NCBI RefSeq assembly: GCF_014863355.1
Contig: NZ_JACZEP010000002.1
Location: forward strand, 496,001-560,000
Length of the DNA stretch: 64,000 bases
From: Aminobacter carboxidus
GTDB taxonomy: Bacteria; Pseudomonadota; Alphaproteobacteria; Rhizobiales; Rhizobiaceae
Direction of reading: 5' to 3'
A program made the position numbers and the translations under genes. The notes below the pieces were generated by a model. That model made no database searches. It had not been told where the DNA came from and was given only the letters and a program-made list of their open reading frames with translations. This document shows, in pieces, positions 19,212 through 28,194 of the stretch (the first letter of the stretch is position 1; the number at the start of each line of letters is the position of its first letter).

Positions 19212-19350
19212 GGCGCGGTCTCTGGCTTATGACCTTGAGGTCACCAGCCGCGCTTCTCGCGCCTTAACGGGAAGACTGCTTCCCGAAAGGGCAATCCGCT
19301 GAGGCCACGTTTAGGAAAACGAAATCACTCGACATCGGATCACCTCCTTT
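19212..19350 (-). ncRNA. Candidate structured small RNA or dual-function small mRNA
   Basis: On the minus strand a perfect Shine-Dalgarno sequence (19337-19350, fully complementary to the 16S 3' end) leads a 23-codon ORF. Two hairpins follow, before the terminator at 19163-19195. One is CGGGAAG/CTTCCCG with a 4-base loop (19268-19285), covering the last codons. The other is a long arm at 19212-19263 with outer GGCGCG/CGCGCC, then GGCT/AGCC and TGACCT/AGGTCA. Nearly everything after the start codon is paired. No named family is recognised. The promoter was not identified; the 5' end is undefined. Confidence 0.5.
19264..19335 (-). CDS. Unrecognised 23-residue small protein or leader peptide
   Basis: The ORF begins ATG TCG AGT and encodes MSSDFVFLNVASADC followed by PFGKQSSR and TAA. 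AAAGGAGGTGATCC ends two bases before the ATG, the longest possible match to the ribosome's anti-Shine-Dalgarno sequence, with GGAGG seven bases from the start. No membrane segment; one cysteine. The frame continues open upstream to 19500, but nothing supports an earlier start. It could be a real small protein, a leader peptide controlling the downstream structure, or a ribosome-capturing RNA. Confidence 0.5.
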   Translation of the reverse strand: MSSDFVFLNVASADCPFGKQSSR

Positions 19351-19414
19351 CAGTTCGTTGAACACAACAGCAAGGTGGGGTCTTTCCGACGGTTTGGCAA
19401 GTGCGACCATCGCA

Positions 19415-19520
19415 CTAGAGCATTTCCGCTTTTCTTCGAATCGCGGAACCGCTCTATCTTCTTGTTTTTGCGCAATTCCGGACGGAAAACCGCTTCGCAC
19501 TTTTCCTGGAATTGCTCTAG
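19415..19520. repeat. Rhizobial-type intergenic repeat, copy 1
   Basis: A ~106-bp element with imperfect inverted ends (CTAGAGCATTTCC at the left, GGAATTGCTCTAG at the right). The inner part has TTCTTCGAA and GACGGAAAACCGCTTCGCAC. A diverged second copy is at 63038-63141. This resembles short palindromic intergenic repeats common in Mesorhizobium-type genomes; non-coding. Confidence 0.75.
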
Positions 19521-19535
19521 GCCCTTGGTGCGAGA

Positions 19536-19931
19536 TTATGCTGCCAGGCTGTGCTCTTGCTGAAACACGTCCCTGGCGGCGAACAGGCCGTTGAGTGCTG
19601 CCGGAAAGCCGGCATAGACCGCCATCTGCATGATGATCTCGACGATCTCGTCGCGGCTGAGCCCGACATTGAGCCCAGCCTGGATGTGGACCTTGAGCTG
19701 CGGGGCGGCATTGCCCAATGCTGTCAGCGCCGCGATCGTTGCGATCTCACGCGACCTGAGGTCGAGGCCGGGACGCGTGTAGATGTCGCCGAACGGAAAC
19801 TCAATGATGTAACGGGCGAAATCGGGCGCGATGTCGGCGAGCGAGTCGACAACCTTCTGGCCGCCTTCGCCGTCGATTTCAGCGAGCGCGCGTGAGCCGC
19901 GCTCGAAGCGGCTTTCTGGAGAGTTGTTCAT
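19536..19931 (-). CDS. Carboxymuconolactone decarboxylase-family protein (AhpD-like fold)
   Basis: About 131 residues beginning MNNSPESRFERG. PGLDLRSREIATIAALTALGNAAPQLKVHIQAGLNVGLSRDEIVEIIMQMAVYAGFPAALNGL is the CMD-domain core. The AhpD-type CxxC pair is absent, so it resembles 4-carboxymuconolactone decarboxylase-like rather than peroxidase-reducing members. It overlaps the end of the MerR gene by 53 bases and so is probably co-transcribed and regulated by it. A start nine codons earlier (19958) is possible. MerR/CMD pairs are often linked to detoxification of electrophiles or quinones; the substrate here is unknown. Confidence 0.83.
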   Translation of the reverse strand: MNNSPESRFERGSRALAEIDGEGGQKVVDSLADIAPDFARYIIEFPFGDIYTRPGLDLRSREIATIAALTALGNAAPQLKVHIQAGLNVGLSRDEIVEIIMQMAVYAGFPAALNGLFAARDVFQQEHSLAA

Positions 19932-20298
19932 TTTCGGTCTCGATCCTTTTTTCTGCATCGGCGTAGCCTGCTATCTTGGCGTCGAGAACGAGGAGGTTGG
20001 CCTGGAGGTCGGCGACATGGTCCCGCACCTTGTGGCGATGCGCCTCAAGCAAGGCACGGCGCTCGGCATCGGTGGCTGGCCCTTTCCCGCGCAGCGCCGC
20101 ATAACGCAGCATCTCGCGGATCGGCATGCCGGTGCCCTTGAGACGGCCGAGGAACTCGATCCAGGTGAGGATCGATACGTCATAGTCACGCTGGCCCGAT
20201 GCGTCCTTGTCAGGTGCAGGCAAAAGGCCGATCTGCTCGTAGTAGCGGATCGTGTAGGCGGTCAGGCCCGAGCGTCTTGCGAGTTCGCCAATCTTCAT
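19879..20298 (-). CDS. MerR-family transcriptional regulator
   Basis: 139 residues. The N-terminal winged helix is MKIGELARRSGLTAYTIRYYEQIGLLP, followed by the second half of the DNA-binding domain (RDYDVSILTWIEFLGRLKGTGMPIREM) and a C-terminal coiled-coil helix (residues ~75-125). It lacks the cysteines of the SoxR, MerR and CueR metal or redox sensors, so the effector is unknown. AAGGTT precedes the ATG. A promoter with the 19-bp spacer characteristic of MerR control lies at 20328-20358, implying autoregulation with the downstream CMD gene. Confidence 0.88.
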   Translation of the reverse strand: MKIGELARRSGLTAYTIRYYEQIGLLPAPDKDASGQRDYDVSILTWIEFLGRLKGTGMPIREMLRYAALRGKGPATDAERRALLEAHRHKVRDHVADLQANLLVLDAKIAGYADAEKRIETENEQLSRKPLRARLTRAR

Positions 20299-20327
20299 GA
20301 CAACCTTGTTTCGTTACGACGCTCGCG

Positions 20328-20358
20328 ATGCTAGGTGTTCGAGCGCACTCTAAGTCAA
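20328..20358 (-). promoter_or_regulatory. MerR-type promoter with 19-bp spacer and dyad
   Basis: On the minus strand, TTGACT (-35, 20353-20358) and TAGCAT (-10, 20328-20333) are separated by exactly 19 bases. The spacer holds the dyad TTAGAGTG/CGCTCGAA (6 of 8 positions symmetric). MerR activators bind such long spacers and untwist them to allow transcription. It lies 30 bases before the merR start codon. Confidence 0.7.
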
Positions 20359-20395
20359 GGCCTTTTCTCCCGAGCTGTCGGACGTCGGGCAGGCG

Positions 20396-20417
20396 CCCTC
20401 GCGCCGTGACGCGAGGG
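20396..20417 (-). terminator. Hairpin after the dipeptide-binding protein gene
   Basis: CCCTCGCG and CGCGAGGG form an 8-bp stem with a 6-base loop, 26 bases after the stop codon. There is no T-run, so termination would be weak or factor-assisted. Confidence 0.4.
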
Positions 20418-20442
20418 GGCAAGTTGCATGAGGGCAGGTCGG

Positions 20443-22065
20443 CTATTCGGCCAGGTCGACTGTCTCGAAGCGGTGCGAACCGAGCGGGTCCATGACATAG
20501 CCGCGGACCTTTTTCGACATCGGCAACGACACCGTCGAGTGATCGAGCGTCGCCCAGGGCGCCTGCTCCTTGAAGATCAGCTGGGCCTGCTCGTAGAGCT
20601 TGGCGCGTTCGGCCTGGTCGACGGTGGTGCGGGCTTTCTGGAGCAGGTCTTCGAAGGGCTGGTGGCACCAGTTGGCCATATTGGCGCCGCCGACGCCGGC
20701 GCAGGAGAAGAAGTAGGACAGCAGATTGTCGGGATCACCGTTGTCGCTGGTGCCGCCGAGGATGATCGCGCCATCGCGCTGCTTGTCGCGGGCGCGCTTC
20801 AGGTACTCTGCCCATTCGTAGGAAACGACTTCGACGCTGACGCCGACCTTCTGGAAATCGGACTGGATAAGTTCGGCGACGCGACGCGCGTTGGGCATGT
20901 AGGGCCGGCTGACCGGCATCGCCCAGACCTTCATCTTCAGGTCCTTGACGCCTGCATCGTCGAGCATCTTCTTCGCCGCTACCGGATCATATGGATCGTC
21001 GACGACGGCATCGTTGTAGCCCCACATCGCCGGCGGGATCGGGTTCTTGGCAACTTCGCCGAGATCCTGGAACACCGCCTGGAGGATGGCCTTCTTGTCG
21101 ATCGCCATGTTCAGCGCCTTGCGCACCTCGATCTTGTCGAAAGGCGGGGTCAAGGTGTTGTAGGCGAGATAGGCCACGTTGAGGCCGGGCTTTTCCACCA
21201 CCACAAGATTGGGGTCGGCCTTGAGGCCGGGAACATCAGCCGGCGCGGGATAGGCGGCGACATGGCATTCGCCAGCCTGCAGGCGCTGCATCCGCGTCGA
21301 TGCGTCGGCCGTGATGGCGAAAACCAGCTCGTCCAGCTTCGGCTTGGCGCCCCAATAGGTCGGGTTGGCCTTGAAGCGCACCACGGCATCCTGTTGGTAG
21401 CCGACGAACTGGAACGGCCCGGTGCCGATCGGCTCGGAGTTCAGCTTCTCCGGCGTGCCGGCCGCGGCGAGCTTGTCGGCATATTCCTTGGAGACGATCG
21501 AGCCCAGATCCATCGCCAGGTTGGAGAGAATGGAAGCATTCGGCTGGCTCAGCACAAGCTTGACCGTGAGATCGTCGACCTTGGAGATGTCCTTGACCGT
21601 CGCCTGCATGTCCATGCCGGCATACATCTCGTAGTTCGCGCCGGTGACGTACTGATGCCAGGGATTGTCGGTGCGGTACTGGCGGTCGAACGAAAACACC
21701 ACGTCGTCGGCGTTCATGTCGCGTGTCGGCGTGAAGTAGTCGGTGGTCTGGAACTTCACGCCGGGCCGCAGCTTGAACGTATAGGTCAGCATGTCGTCGG
21801 AAACGGTCCAGCTCTCGGCCAGGCCAGGCAGCAGGTTCGTTGTGCCGTTCTCGAATTCGACCAGTCGGCTGTAGATCGGCTTAGACGAGGCATCCCAGGT
21901 GCTGTTGGTCGAGTAGAGCGCCGGATCGAAACCTTCCGGTGCCGCCTCGGAACAGTAAACAAGCGTCTTGGCCGATGCCTCGGCGGAGCCGAGCAGGCCC
22001 AGGGCAGCTGTGGCGACTGAAAGACAAAGGGCGGCCCGAAGCGAGCCGCGTTTCAAGGATTTCAT
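20443..22065 (-). CDS. Dipeptide-type ABC transporter substrate-binding protein
   Basis: 540 residues with a signal peptide (basic MKSLKRGSLR, hydrophobic core, ASA cleavage region near residue 32) and the SBP_bac_5 fold: LVYCSEAAPEGFDPALYST at the mature N-terminus, LLPGLAESWTVSDDMLTYTFKLRPGVKFQ and NSEPIGTGPFQF. The style is close to DppA, which binds dipeptides, heme or similar ligands. No permease or ATPase genes adjoin, so it must use another transporter or be a sensor. It follows a creatininase-family gene on the same strand with 52 bases between, so both probably share a promoter. AAGGGGA precedes the ATG. Confidence 0.9.
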   Translation of the reverse strand: MKSLKRGSLRAALCLSVATAALGLLGSAEASAKTLVYCSEAAPEGFDPALYSTNSTWDASSKPIYSRLVEFENGTTNLLPGLAESWTVSDDMLTYTFKLRPGVKFQTTDYFTPTRDMNADDVVFSFDRQYRTDNPWHQYVTGANYEMYAGMDMQATVKDISKVDDLTVKLVLSQPNASILSNLAMDLGSIVSKEYADKLAAAGTPEKLNSEPIGTGPFQFVGYQQDAVVRFKANPTYWGAKPKLDELVFAITADASTRMQRLQAGECHVAAYPAPADVPGLKADPNLVVVEKPGLNVAYLAYNTLTPPFDKIEVRKALNMAIDKKAILQAVFQDLGEVAKNPIPPAMWGYNDAVVDDPYDPVAAKKMLDDAGVKDLKMKVWAMPVSRPYMPNARRVAELIQSDFQKVGVSVEVVSYEWAEYLKRARDKQRDGAIILGGTSDNGDPDNLLSYFFSCAGVGGANMANWCHQPFEDLLQKARTTVDQAERAKLYEQAQLIFKEQAPWATLDHSTVSLPMSKKVRGYVMDPLGSHRFETVDLAE

Positions 22066-22117
22066 CGAAGTTCCCCTTCAGGTGTTCTTGGTTGCGGGCG
22101 TGATGTGTCCGCCCGTA

Positions 22118-22942
22118 TCAGTCGGCGCGCCCGGCACGGGTGCCGAGTCCACGGCCTGGCCGCCACACAGCGTCTAGCTGCGTCCACAGGGCCGGGTCGA
22201 CGATCAGCTTGGCGAGTTCGCGGGCCTGCAGATCGAGGAAACGCTCGCCCTTCTCCGCCGTGCCCTTGGCCGGAACGCCCCATGTGCCGGTGTTGGGCGC
22301 GCGCTCGGAAAACGAATAGAAGCGGTGGGCACCATGCGGCGCCTCGTGCTTGCCGGCCTCCGCCGTGAAGGCCTCTTCGAACTTGTCTGATTTGACGGTG
22401 TCGGGCGAGATCGCCAGCATCACCGACGCCTCGCCCTCGCAGGCGTGCTTGGGGCCGTTGTCGGTTTCAAACAGTGCTGCCGTTTCCTCCGGCGCCAGCA
22501 TCCACGGCGTCGTGTAGACGATCGGCATTGCGAATTCGACGGCCAGTTCGCGCGTCGACATGGCAAGCGGGTCGATGTTGCCGCCATGGCCGTTGACGAT
22601 CAGCAGGCGCGTAAAGCCGATCGCCTGGAGCGACCGGACGATCGATTTCAGCACGTGGAAATAGGCGGTGTAGTCGAGGCTGATCGTGCCGCCGAACGGC
22701 AGATGATGCTCGCTCATGCCGAGCCAGAGGCCGGGGAGCACAGCCAGCGGTACATCATCGGCGACCAGGCGCGCGCCGCGCCGGGCGGCGGCCTCGGCAC
22801 TTGCCGTATCGGTGATGACGGGCAGATGCGGGCCGTGCTGCTCGAGCGATCCGACCGGCAGGATGGCCATGGCGTTGCCGCGCGCTGCGATCTCGCGCAG
22901 CTCGGGTGCGGTCATGCGCGCCCACTCAACTTCCCGTGCCAT
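22118..22942 (-). CDS. Creatininase-family amidohydrolase
   Basis: 274 residues. Zinc-binding motifs of the creatininase fold are present: LPVGSLEQHGPHLPVITDT (Glu, His and Asp ligands), LIVNGHGGNIDPL, and HACEGEASVML. The family includes creatininase and F420- and riboflavin-related formamide hydrolases (for example MftE, ArfB), so creatinine is not established as substrate. It lies directly upstream of the dipeptide-binding protein, suggesting an imported amide or peptide is hydrolysed here. AT-rich DNA with a palindrome lies upstream at 22983-22999. Confidence 0.88.
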   Translation of the reverse strand: MAREVEWARMTAPELREIAARGNAMAILPVGSLEQHGPHLPVITDTASAEAAARRGARLVADDVPLAVLPGLWLGMSEHHLPFGGTISLDYTAYFHVLKSIVRSLQAIGFTRLLIVNGHGGNIDPLAMSTRELAVEFAMPIVYTTPWMLAPEETAALFETDNGPKHACEGEASVMLAISPDTVKSDKFEEAFTAEAGKHEAPHGAHRFYSFSERAPNTGTWGVPAKGTAEKGERFLDLQARELAKLIVDPALWTQLDAVWRPGRGLGTRAGRAD

Positions 22943-22982
22943 CGAAGAACTCCTGCCTCACATGCGAAAATTATTATTCTAT

Positions 22983-22999
22983 AGGAAAATATTTTTCCT
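22983..22999. promoter_or_regulatory. Operator-like palindrome upstream of the creatininase-family gene
   Basis: AGGAAAA and TTTTCCT are perfect 7-bp arms around TAT, in a markedly AT-rich stretch (22970-23020) that contrasts with its surroundings. It lies 41 bases before the start codon. GGAAA-N-TTTCC symmetry is reminiscent of RpiR-type sites, but no regulator gene is adjacent. Confidence 0.45.
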
Positions 23000-23136
23000 T
23001 ATTGCGTGAATTGTCAATAGCGGTGCCGAGATGGCGGATTGGACCAGGGGCGGGACCTGCTCGAGCGTGATGGCCAGCGCAGGTTTGACGCGGGACGGGC
23101 CTCGACCTCAAAGCTGTCGAGGCATGCTTGGGGGAA

Positions 23137-23427
23137 ATGGAATTGCGTCAGACGTGCATGCGGATCGGTTCGATCCTGGGAATTTGGATCATCACATCCG
23201 GGAATGCTGGCGCGACGGCGCGCGCGGAACTCGAGGTCAAGCAGGGATTGCCAATCACGCTGGCCCGGGCCCGAACCTGCAAGCAGGTCAGTTCATGTGC
23301 CGAGGCAGTGGAGCTTTGGTGCGGCGGCTACAGGCGGGCGGACGCCGACAATGACGGCATTCCCTGCGAAAATGTCTGCCCGACGAAAGAACTTGTCGAT
23401 GAATTGCGCCAGCAGATCGGCTGCTGA
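23137..23427 (+). CDS. Small exported Excalibur-domain protein
   Basis: About 96 residues. An N-terminal hydrophobic stretch (MRIGSILGIWIITSGNAGATA) looks like a signal peptide. The C-terminal half is an Excalibur calcium-binding domain: ARTCKQVSSCAEAVELWCGGY and DADNDGIPCENVC, with the DxDxDGxxCE loop and six cysteines in all. Such domains are extracellular and often follow thermonuclease domains. Start choice is unsure: ATG 23137 has GGGGGA very close, TTG 23128 has GAGG, and ATG 23158 begins the signal peptide more typically. Confidence 0.75.
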   Translation: MELRQTCMRIGSILGIWIITSGNAGATARAELEVKQGLPITLARARTCKQVSSCAEAVELWCGGYRRADADNDGIPCENVCPTKELVDELRQQIGC

Positions 23428-23437
23428 ACTGGAAGAC

Positions 23438-23469
23438 GATCCCCTCGCATCACGGGACGCGAGGGGATC
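23438..23469. terminator. Convergent hairpin between the Excalibur gene and acs
   Basis: GATCCCCTCGC and GCGAGGGGATC form a perfect 11-bp stem with a 10-base loop, between two converging genes. No T-run on either side. Confidence 0.6.
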
Positions 23470-23477
23470 GCGCGGGC

Positions 23478-25433
<1,956 letters not shown>

Positions 25434-25743
25434 TTCTTTCCCTTCCTCCCGGATCGATCCGGCGGCTCCTGCTGGCCGGCGGACGGCGACTCTGGGCCGC
25501 ACGTTGGCGCGCATTATTATCAATTTGTGGTGCGCCACAATATTAGACATTGGATTTGCCCCGGCACATTCCGCAGCGGCAAATCGACGCCGTTATCTGG
25601 CGATCAGCAGTTCCGGTAGGCGGCTGCTAAAGTGCTGATTTCTTGGAACTTATCACAGGTTGCTGACGTTCATTTTAGGAAACGGTTAACCAACGCGGTT
25701 CAGACTCGAGCCGTGGAGGAACGTTCGACACGGAAGGCTTGCA
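25434..25743. other. Divergent intergenic region between acs and usg
   Basis: A 310-base gene-free stretch holding the promoters of two divergent genes. It is more AT-rich than its flanks. One clear inverted repeat (25525-25540) is seen; no convincing -35/-10 pair was assigned for either gene. Confidence 0.6.
25525..25540. promoter_or_regulatory. Operator-like palindrome upstream of acs
   Basis: TTGTGG and CCACAA are perfect 6-bp arms around TGCG, flanked by AT-rich bases, about 92 bases upstream of the acs start codon. The position fits an activator site or an operator. The regulator is unknown. Confidence 0.45.
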
Positions 25744-26016
25744 ATGCGCGACGCTTCTGAACTTGAACTGATGCTCAAGGGTTATGGCCTGACCACGGCC
25801 GAGATCCTCTACCATTTGCCCGACCACCCGCATGTGCTGCAGACTTTCATCTGGCAGGACTACGATCTCGCGCCGAAATTCCCGATCCTGTTTAGCTTCA
25901 TCGATTTCTGGCGCGCCAAGCTCGATGGGCCGCTGCACTCGGTGCATTATACCCACCGCAAGCTGATCGCGCCCAACGAATGGCGCAAGGTCGACGGCGA
26001 GTTCGTGCTGCACTGA
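25744..26016 (+). CDS. usg: Usg-family protein
   Basis: 90 residues: ELELMLKGYGLTTAEILYHLPDHPHVLQTFIWQDYDLAPKFP and FIDFWRAKLDGPLHSVHYTHRKLIAP. This is the Usg family of alphaproteobacteria, named from the gene upstream of trpF in Caulobacter. Its biochemical role is unknown to me. Here it is not beside trp genes. A cytoplasmic, aromatic-rich compact protein. GGAAGG precedes the ATG. Confidence 0.85.
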   Translation: MRDASELELMLKGYGLTTAEILYHLPDHPHVLQTFIWQDYDLAPKFPILFSFIDFWRAKLDGPLHSVHYTHRKLIAPNEWRKVDGEFVLH

Positions 26017-26215
26017 GCCTGTCGGTTCGACCAGGCAACGCCCTGATCGGGTATGAATTTTTCCGCGGCGTGGCCTCCCGACGCGCTGCGCTGGCACAAA
26101 TCAATTGCGGCTTTCGCGACGCTGGGCCGATTGCCGCCAGCTCACTGGGCGGGTATTCCCGCCACCAGAGCTTCCGCTGCGCCTTCGCGGCCGGCGGGTA
26201 AAAGGGAGAACTAAG

Positions 26216-27322
26216 ATGAACATGAAGATCCTTGCGGGCGTCTCGCTCGCAGCACTTATGGCCTTCGGCTCCGCCGCGCACGCCGACATCACCATCGGCC
26301 TCGTCGCCCCGCTGACCGGCCCGGTCGCTGCCTATGGCGACCAGGTCAAGAACGGCGCCCAGGCGGCTGTCGATGCCATCAACGAAAAGGGCGGCATCCT
26401 AGGCGAAAAGATCGTGTTGAAGCTTGCCGACGATGCCGGCGATCCCAAGCAGGGCGTTTCGGCTGCCAACCTGCTGGTCGGCGAAGGCGTGAAGTATGTC
26501 GTTGGCCCGGTGACTTCGGGTGTCGCGATCCCGGCTTCCGACGTCTTTGCCGAAAACGGCATCCTGATGGTGACGCCGACGGCAACCGCGCCTGATCTCA
26601 CCGCACGCGGCCTGACCAACGTACTGCGCACCTGTGGCCGCGACGACCAGCAGGCCGAGGTCGCCGCTGCCTATGTGCTCAAGACCATGAAGGACAAGCG
26701 CGTCGCGGTGATCGACGACAAGGGCACCTACGGCAAGGGCCTGGCCGACGCTTTCAAGGCGGCCATCAATGCCGGTGGCCTGACCGAAGTGCAGCAGAAC
26801 TCGCTGACCCCGGGCGAAAAGGACCTGTCGGCGCTGATCACGCGCCTGAAGTCTGACAATGTCGACGTCATCTACTTCGGCGGCTACCACCCCGAAGGCG
26901 GCTTGCTGGCCCGCCAGCTGAAGGACGGCGGCGTCAATGCCGTGATCATCGGCGGCGAAGGCCTGTCGAACACCGAGTTCTGGGCGATCGGCAACGAAGC
27001 CGCCGCCGGCACGCTGTTCACCAACGCCACCGACGCGCTGAAGAATCCGGCCTCGGCCGACGCGGTCAAGGTGCTCGAGGGCAAGGGCATCCCGCCGGAA
27101 GCCTTCACGCTCAATGCCTATGCTGCTGTTGAAGTGCTCAAGGCCGGCATCGAGAAGGCCGGCAAGGCCGACGACACCGCCGCGGTCGCTGCCGCGCTGA
27201 AGTCGGGCGAGCCGATCGCCACCGCCATCGGCAACCTGACCTATGGCGAAAGCGGCGACCTGACCTCGCCGAGCTTCTCGCTGTTCAAGTGGGAAGCCGG
27301 CAAGATCGTCGCAGCGGAATAA
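26216..27322 (+). CDS. Branched-chain amino-acid ABC transporter binding protein (LivK-like)
   Basis: 368 residues. Signal peptide [23 protein letters not shown], then the Peripla_BP_6 fold: [26 protein letters not shown] at the mature N-terminus, [33 protein letters not shown] and [19 protein letters not shown]. It resembles Leu/Ile/Val-binding proteins. No livHMGF genes adjoin, so it probably feeds a transporter encoded elsewhere. The AAAGGGAGAA site fixes the start. An intrinsic terminator follows closely, so it is likely a strongly expressed single gene. Confidence 0.93.
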   Translation: MNMKILAGVSLAALMAFGSAAHADITIGLVAPLTGPVAAYGDQVKNGAQAAVDAINEKGGILGEKIVLKLADDAGDPKQGVSAANLLVGEGVKYVVGPVTSGVAIPASDVFAENGILMVTPTATAPDLTARGLTNVLRTCGRDDQQAEVAAAYVLKTMKDKRVAVIDDKGTYGKGLADAFKAAINAGGLTEVQQNSLTPGEKDLSALITRLKSDNVDVIYFGGYHPEGGLLARQLKDGGVNAVIIGGEGLSNTEFWAIGNEAAAGTLFTNATDALKNPASADAVKVLEGKGIPPEAFTLNAYAAVEVLKAGIEKAGKADDTAAVAAALKSGEPIATAIGNLTYGESGDLTSPSFSLFKWEAGKIVAAE

Positions 27323-27337
27323 CTGGAACGAGCAAAG

Positions 27338-27370
27338 AAAAAGGCCGGGATGTAAGTTCCGGCCTTTTTT
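27338..27370 (+). terminator. Intrinsic terminator after the LivK-like gene
   Basis: AAAAAGGCCGG pairs with CCGGCCTTTTT around a 10-base loop and ends in T6. The A-run lets it act for the convergent minus-strand gene as well. Confidence 0.9.
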
Positions 27371-27388
27371 GTTGTGGCAGCTGGCATC

Positions 27389-28051
27389 TCAGCGGGTGCC
27401 GAAGATCGCCGAGCCGACTCGAACGCTGGTGGCGCCGAATGCAACCGCAAGTTCGTAGTCGCCCGACATGCCCATGGACAGCCTTTGCAATCCGGCTTCG
27501 CGTGCCAGTTTTTCCAGCAGGGCGAAATGCGGGCCGGGGTTTTCGTCGGCCGGCGGGATGCACATTAGGCCTTCGATGGCGAGGCCATGGACCTCGCGGC
27601 AGCGCTTGACGAAGGCGACCGCTTCGCGCGGCTCGATGCCGGCCTTCTGCGGTTCGGAGCCGGTGTTGACCTGGACATAGAGTTTCAGTGCGCGGCCCTG
27701 GCGTTCGATCTCTCTGGCGAGCTCAGTGGCGATCTTTTCGCGGTCGACCGTCTCGATGACGTCGAACAGGGCGACGGCTTCCTTGGCCTTGTTGGATTGC
27801 AGCGGGCCGATGAGATGCAGCTCGATGTCGGGGAAATCCGCTTTCAGCTCGGGCCACTTGCCCTGCGCTTCCTGGACGCGGTTTTCGCCGAAGACGCGCT
27901 GGCCGGCCTCGATGACCGGGCGGATATGTTCGGCGTCAAAGGTCTTGGAGACCGCCACGAGCACTGTCGAACCATCGGGTCTGTTGGCCTCGCGCTCGGC
28001 CGCACCTATCTTATGCTTCACCAGAGTGAGCTGTTCGACCGACTTTTCCAT
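27389..28051 (-). CDS. YggS-family pyridoxal-phosphate-binding protein
   Basis: 220 residues, the PLP homeostasis protein (PLPBP/YggS) that binds PLP in a TIM barrel without known catalysis and buffers vitamin B6 and amino-acid pools. Seen: VLVAVSKTFDAEHI with the PLP-binding lysine, FGENRVQEAQGKWPEL, IELHLIGPLQSNK, and LSMGMSGDYELAVAFGATSVRVGSAIFG at the C-terminus. The start is placed at MEKSVEQLTLV; the same frame stays open to 28576 opposite leuS but those residues are not family sequence. Divergent from leuS. Confidence 0.93.
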   Translation of the reverse strand: MEKSVEQLTLVKHKIGAAEREANRPDGSTVLVAVSKTFDAEHIRPVIEAGQRVFGENRVQEAQGKWPELKADFPDIELHLIGPLQSNKAKEAVALFDVIETVDREKIATELAREIERQGRALKLYVQVNTGSEPQKAGIEPREAVAFVKRCREVHGLAIEGLMCIPPADENPGPHFALLEKLAREAGLQRLSMGMSGDYELAVAFGATSVRVGSAIFGTR

Positions 28052-28194
28052 GGCGCTGGCCCTGCTGCTTTTTGCCCGCCCCCGGCCTGCCGGAGTTGAC
28101 GGGTCCGGGAATCCATGATGAACACCCGGCAACGATTTCCTGAACCGCGGGTTTTCGCCCCGGTCCATGCACGCTTTTAAGTGAAAAACATCCG

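Noticed and set aside
19337-19350. Plus-strand sequence identical to the 16S rRNA 3' end
   Set aside because: Only 14 bases match and no other rRNA sequence is present. It is the complement of a perfect Shine-Dalgarno sequence on the minus strand, not an rRNA fragment.
20428-22020. 530-codon plus-strand frame opposite the dipeptide-binding protein
   Set aside because: Shadow of the SBP gene, whose signal peptide and SBP_bac_5 motifs are on the minus strand.
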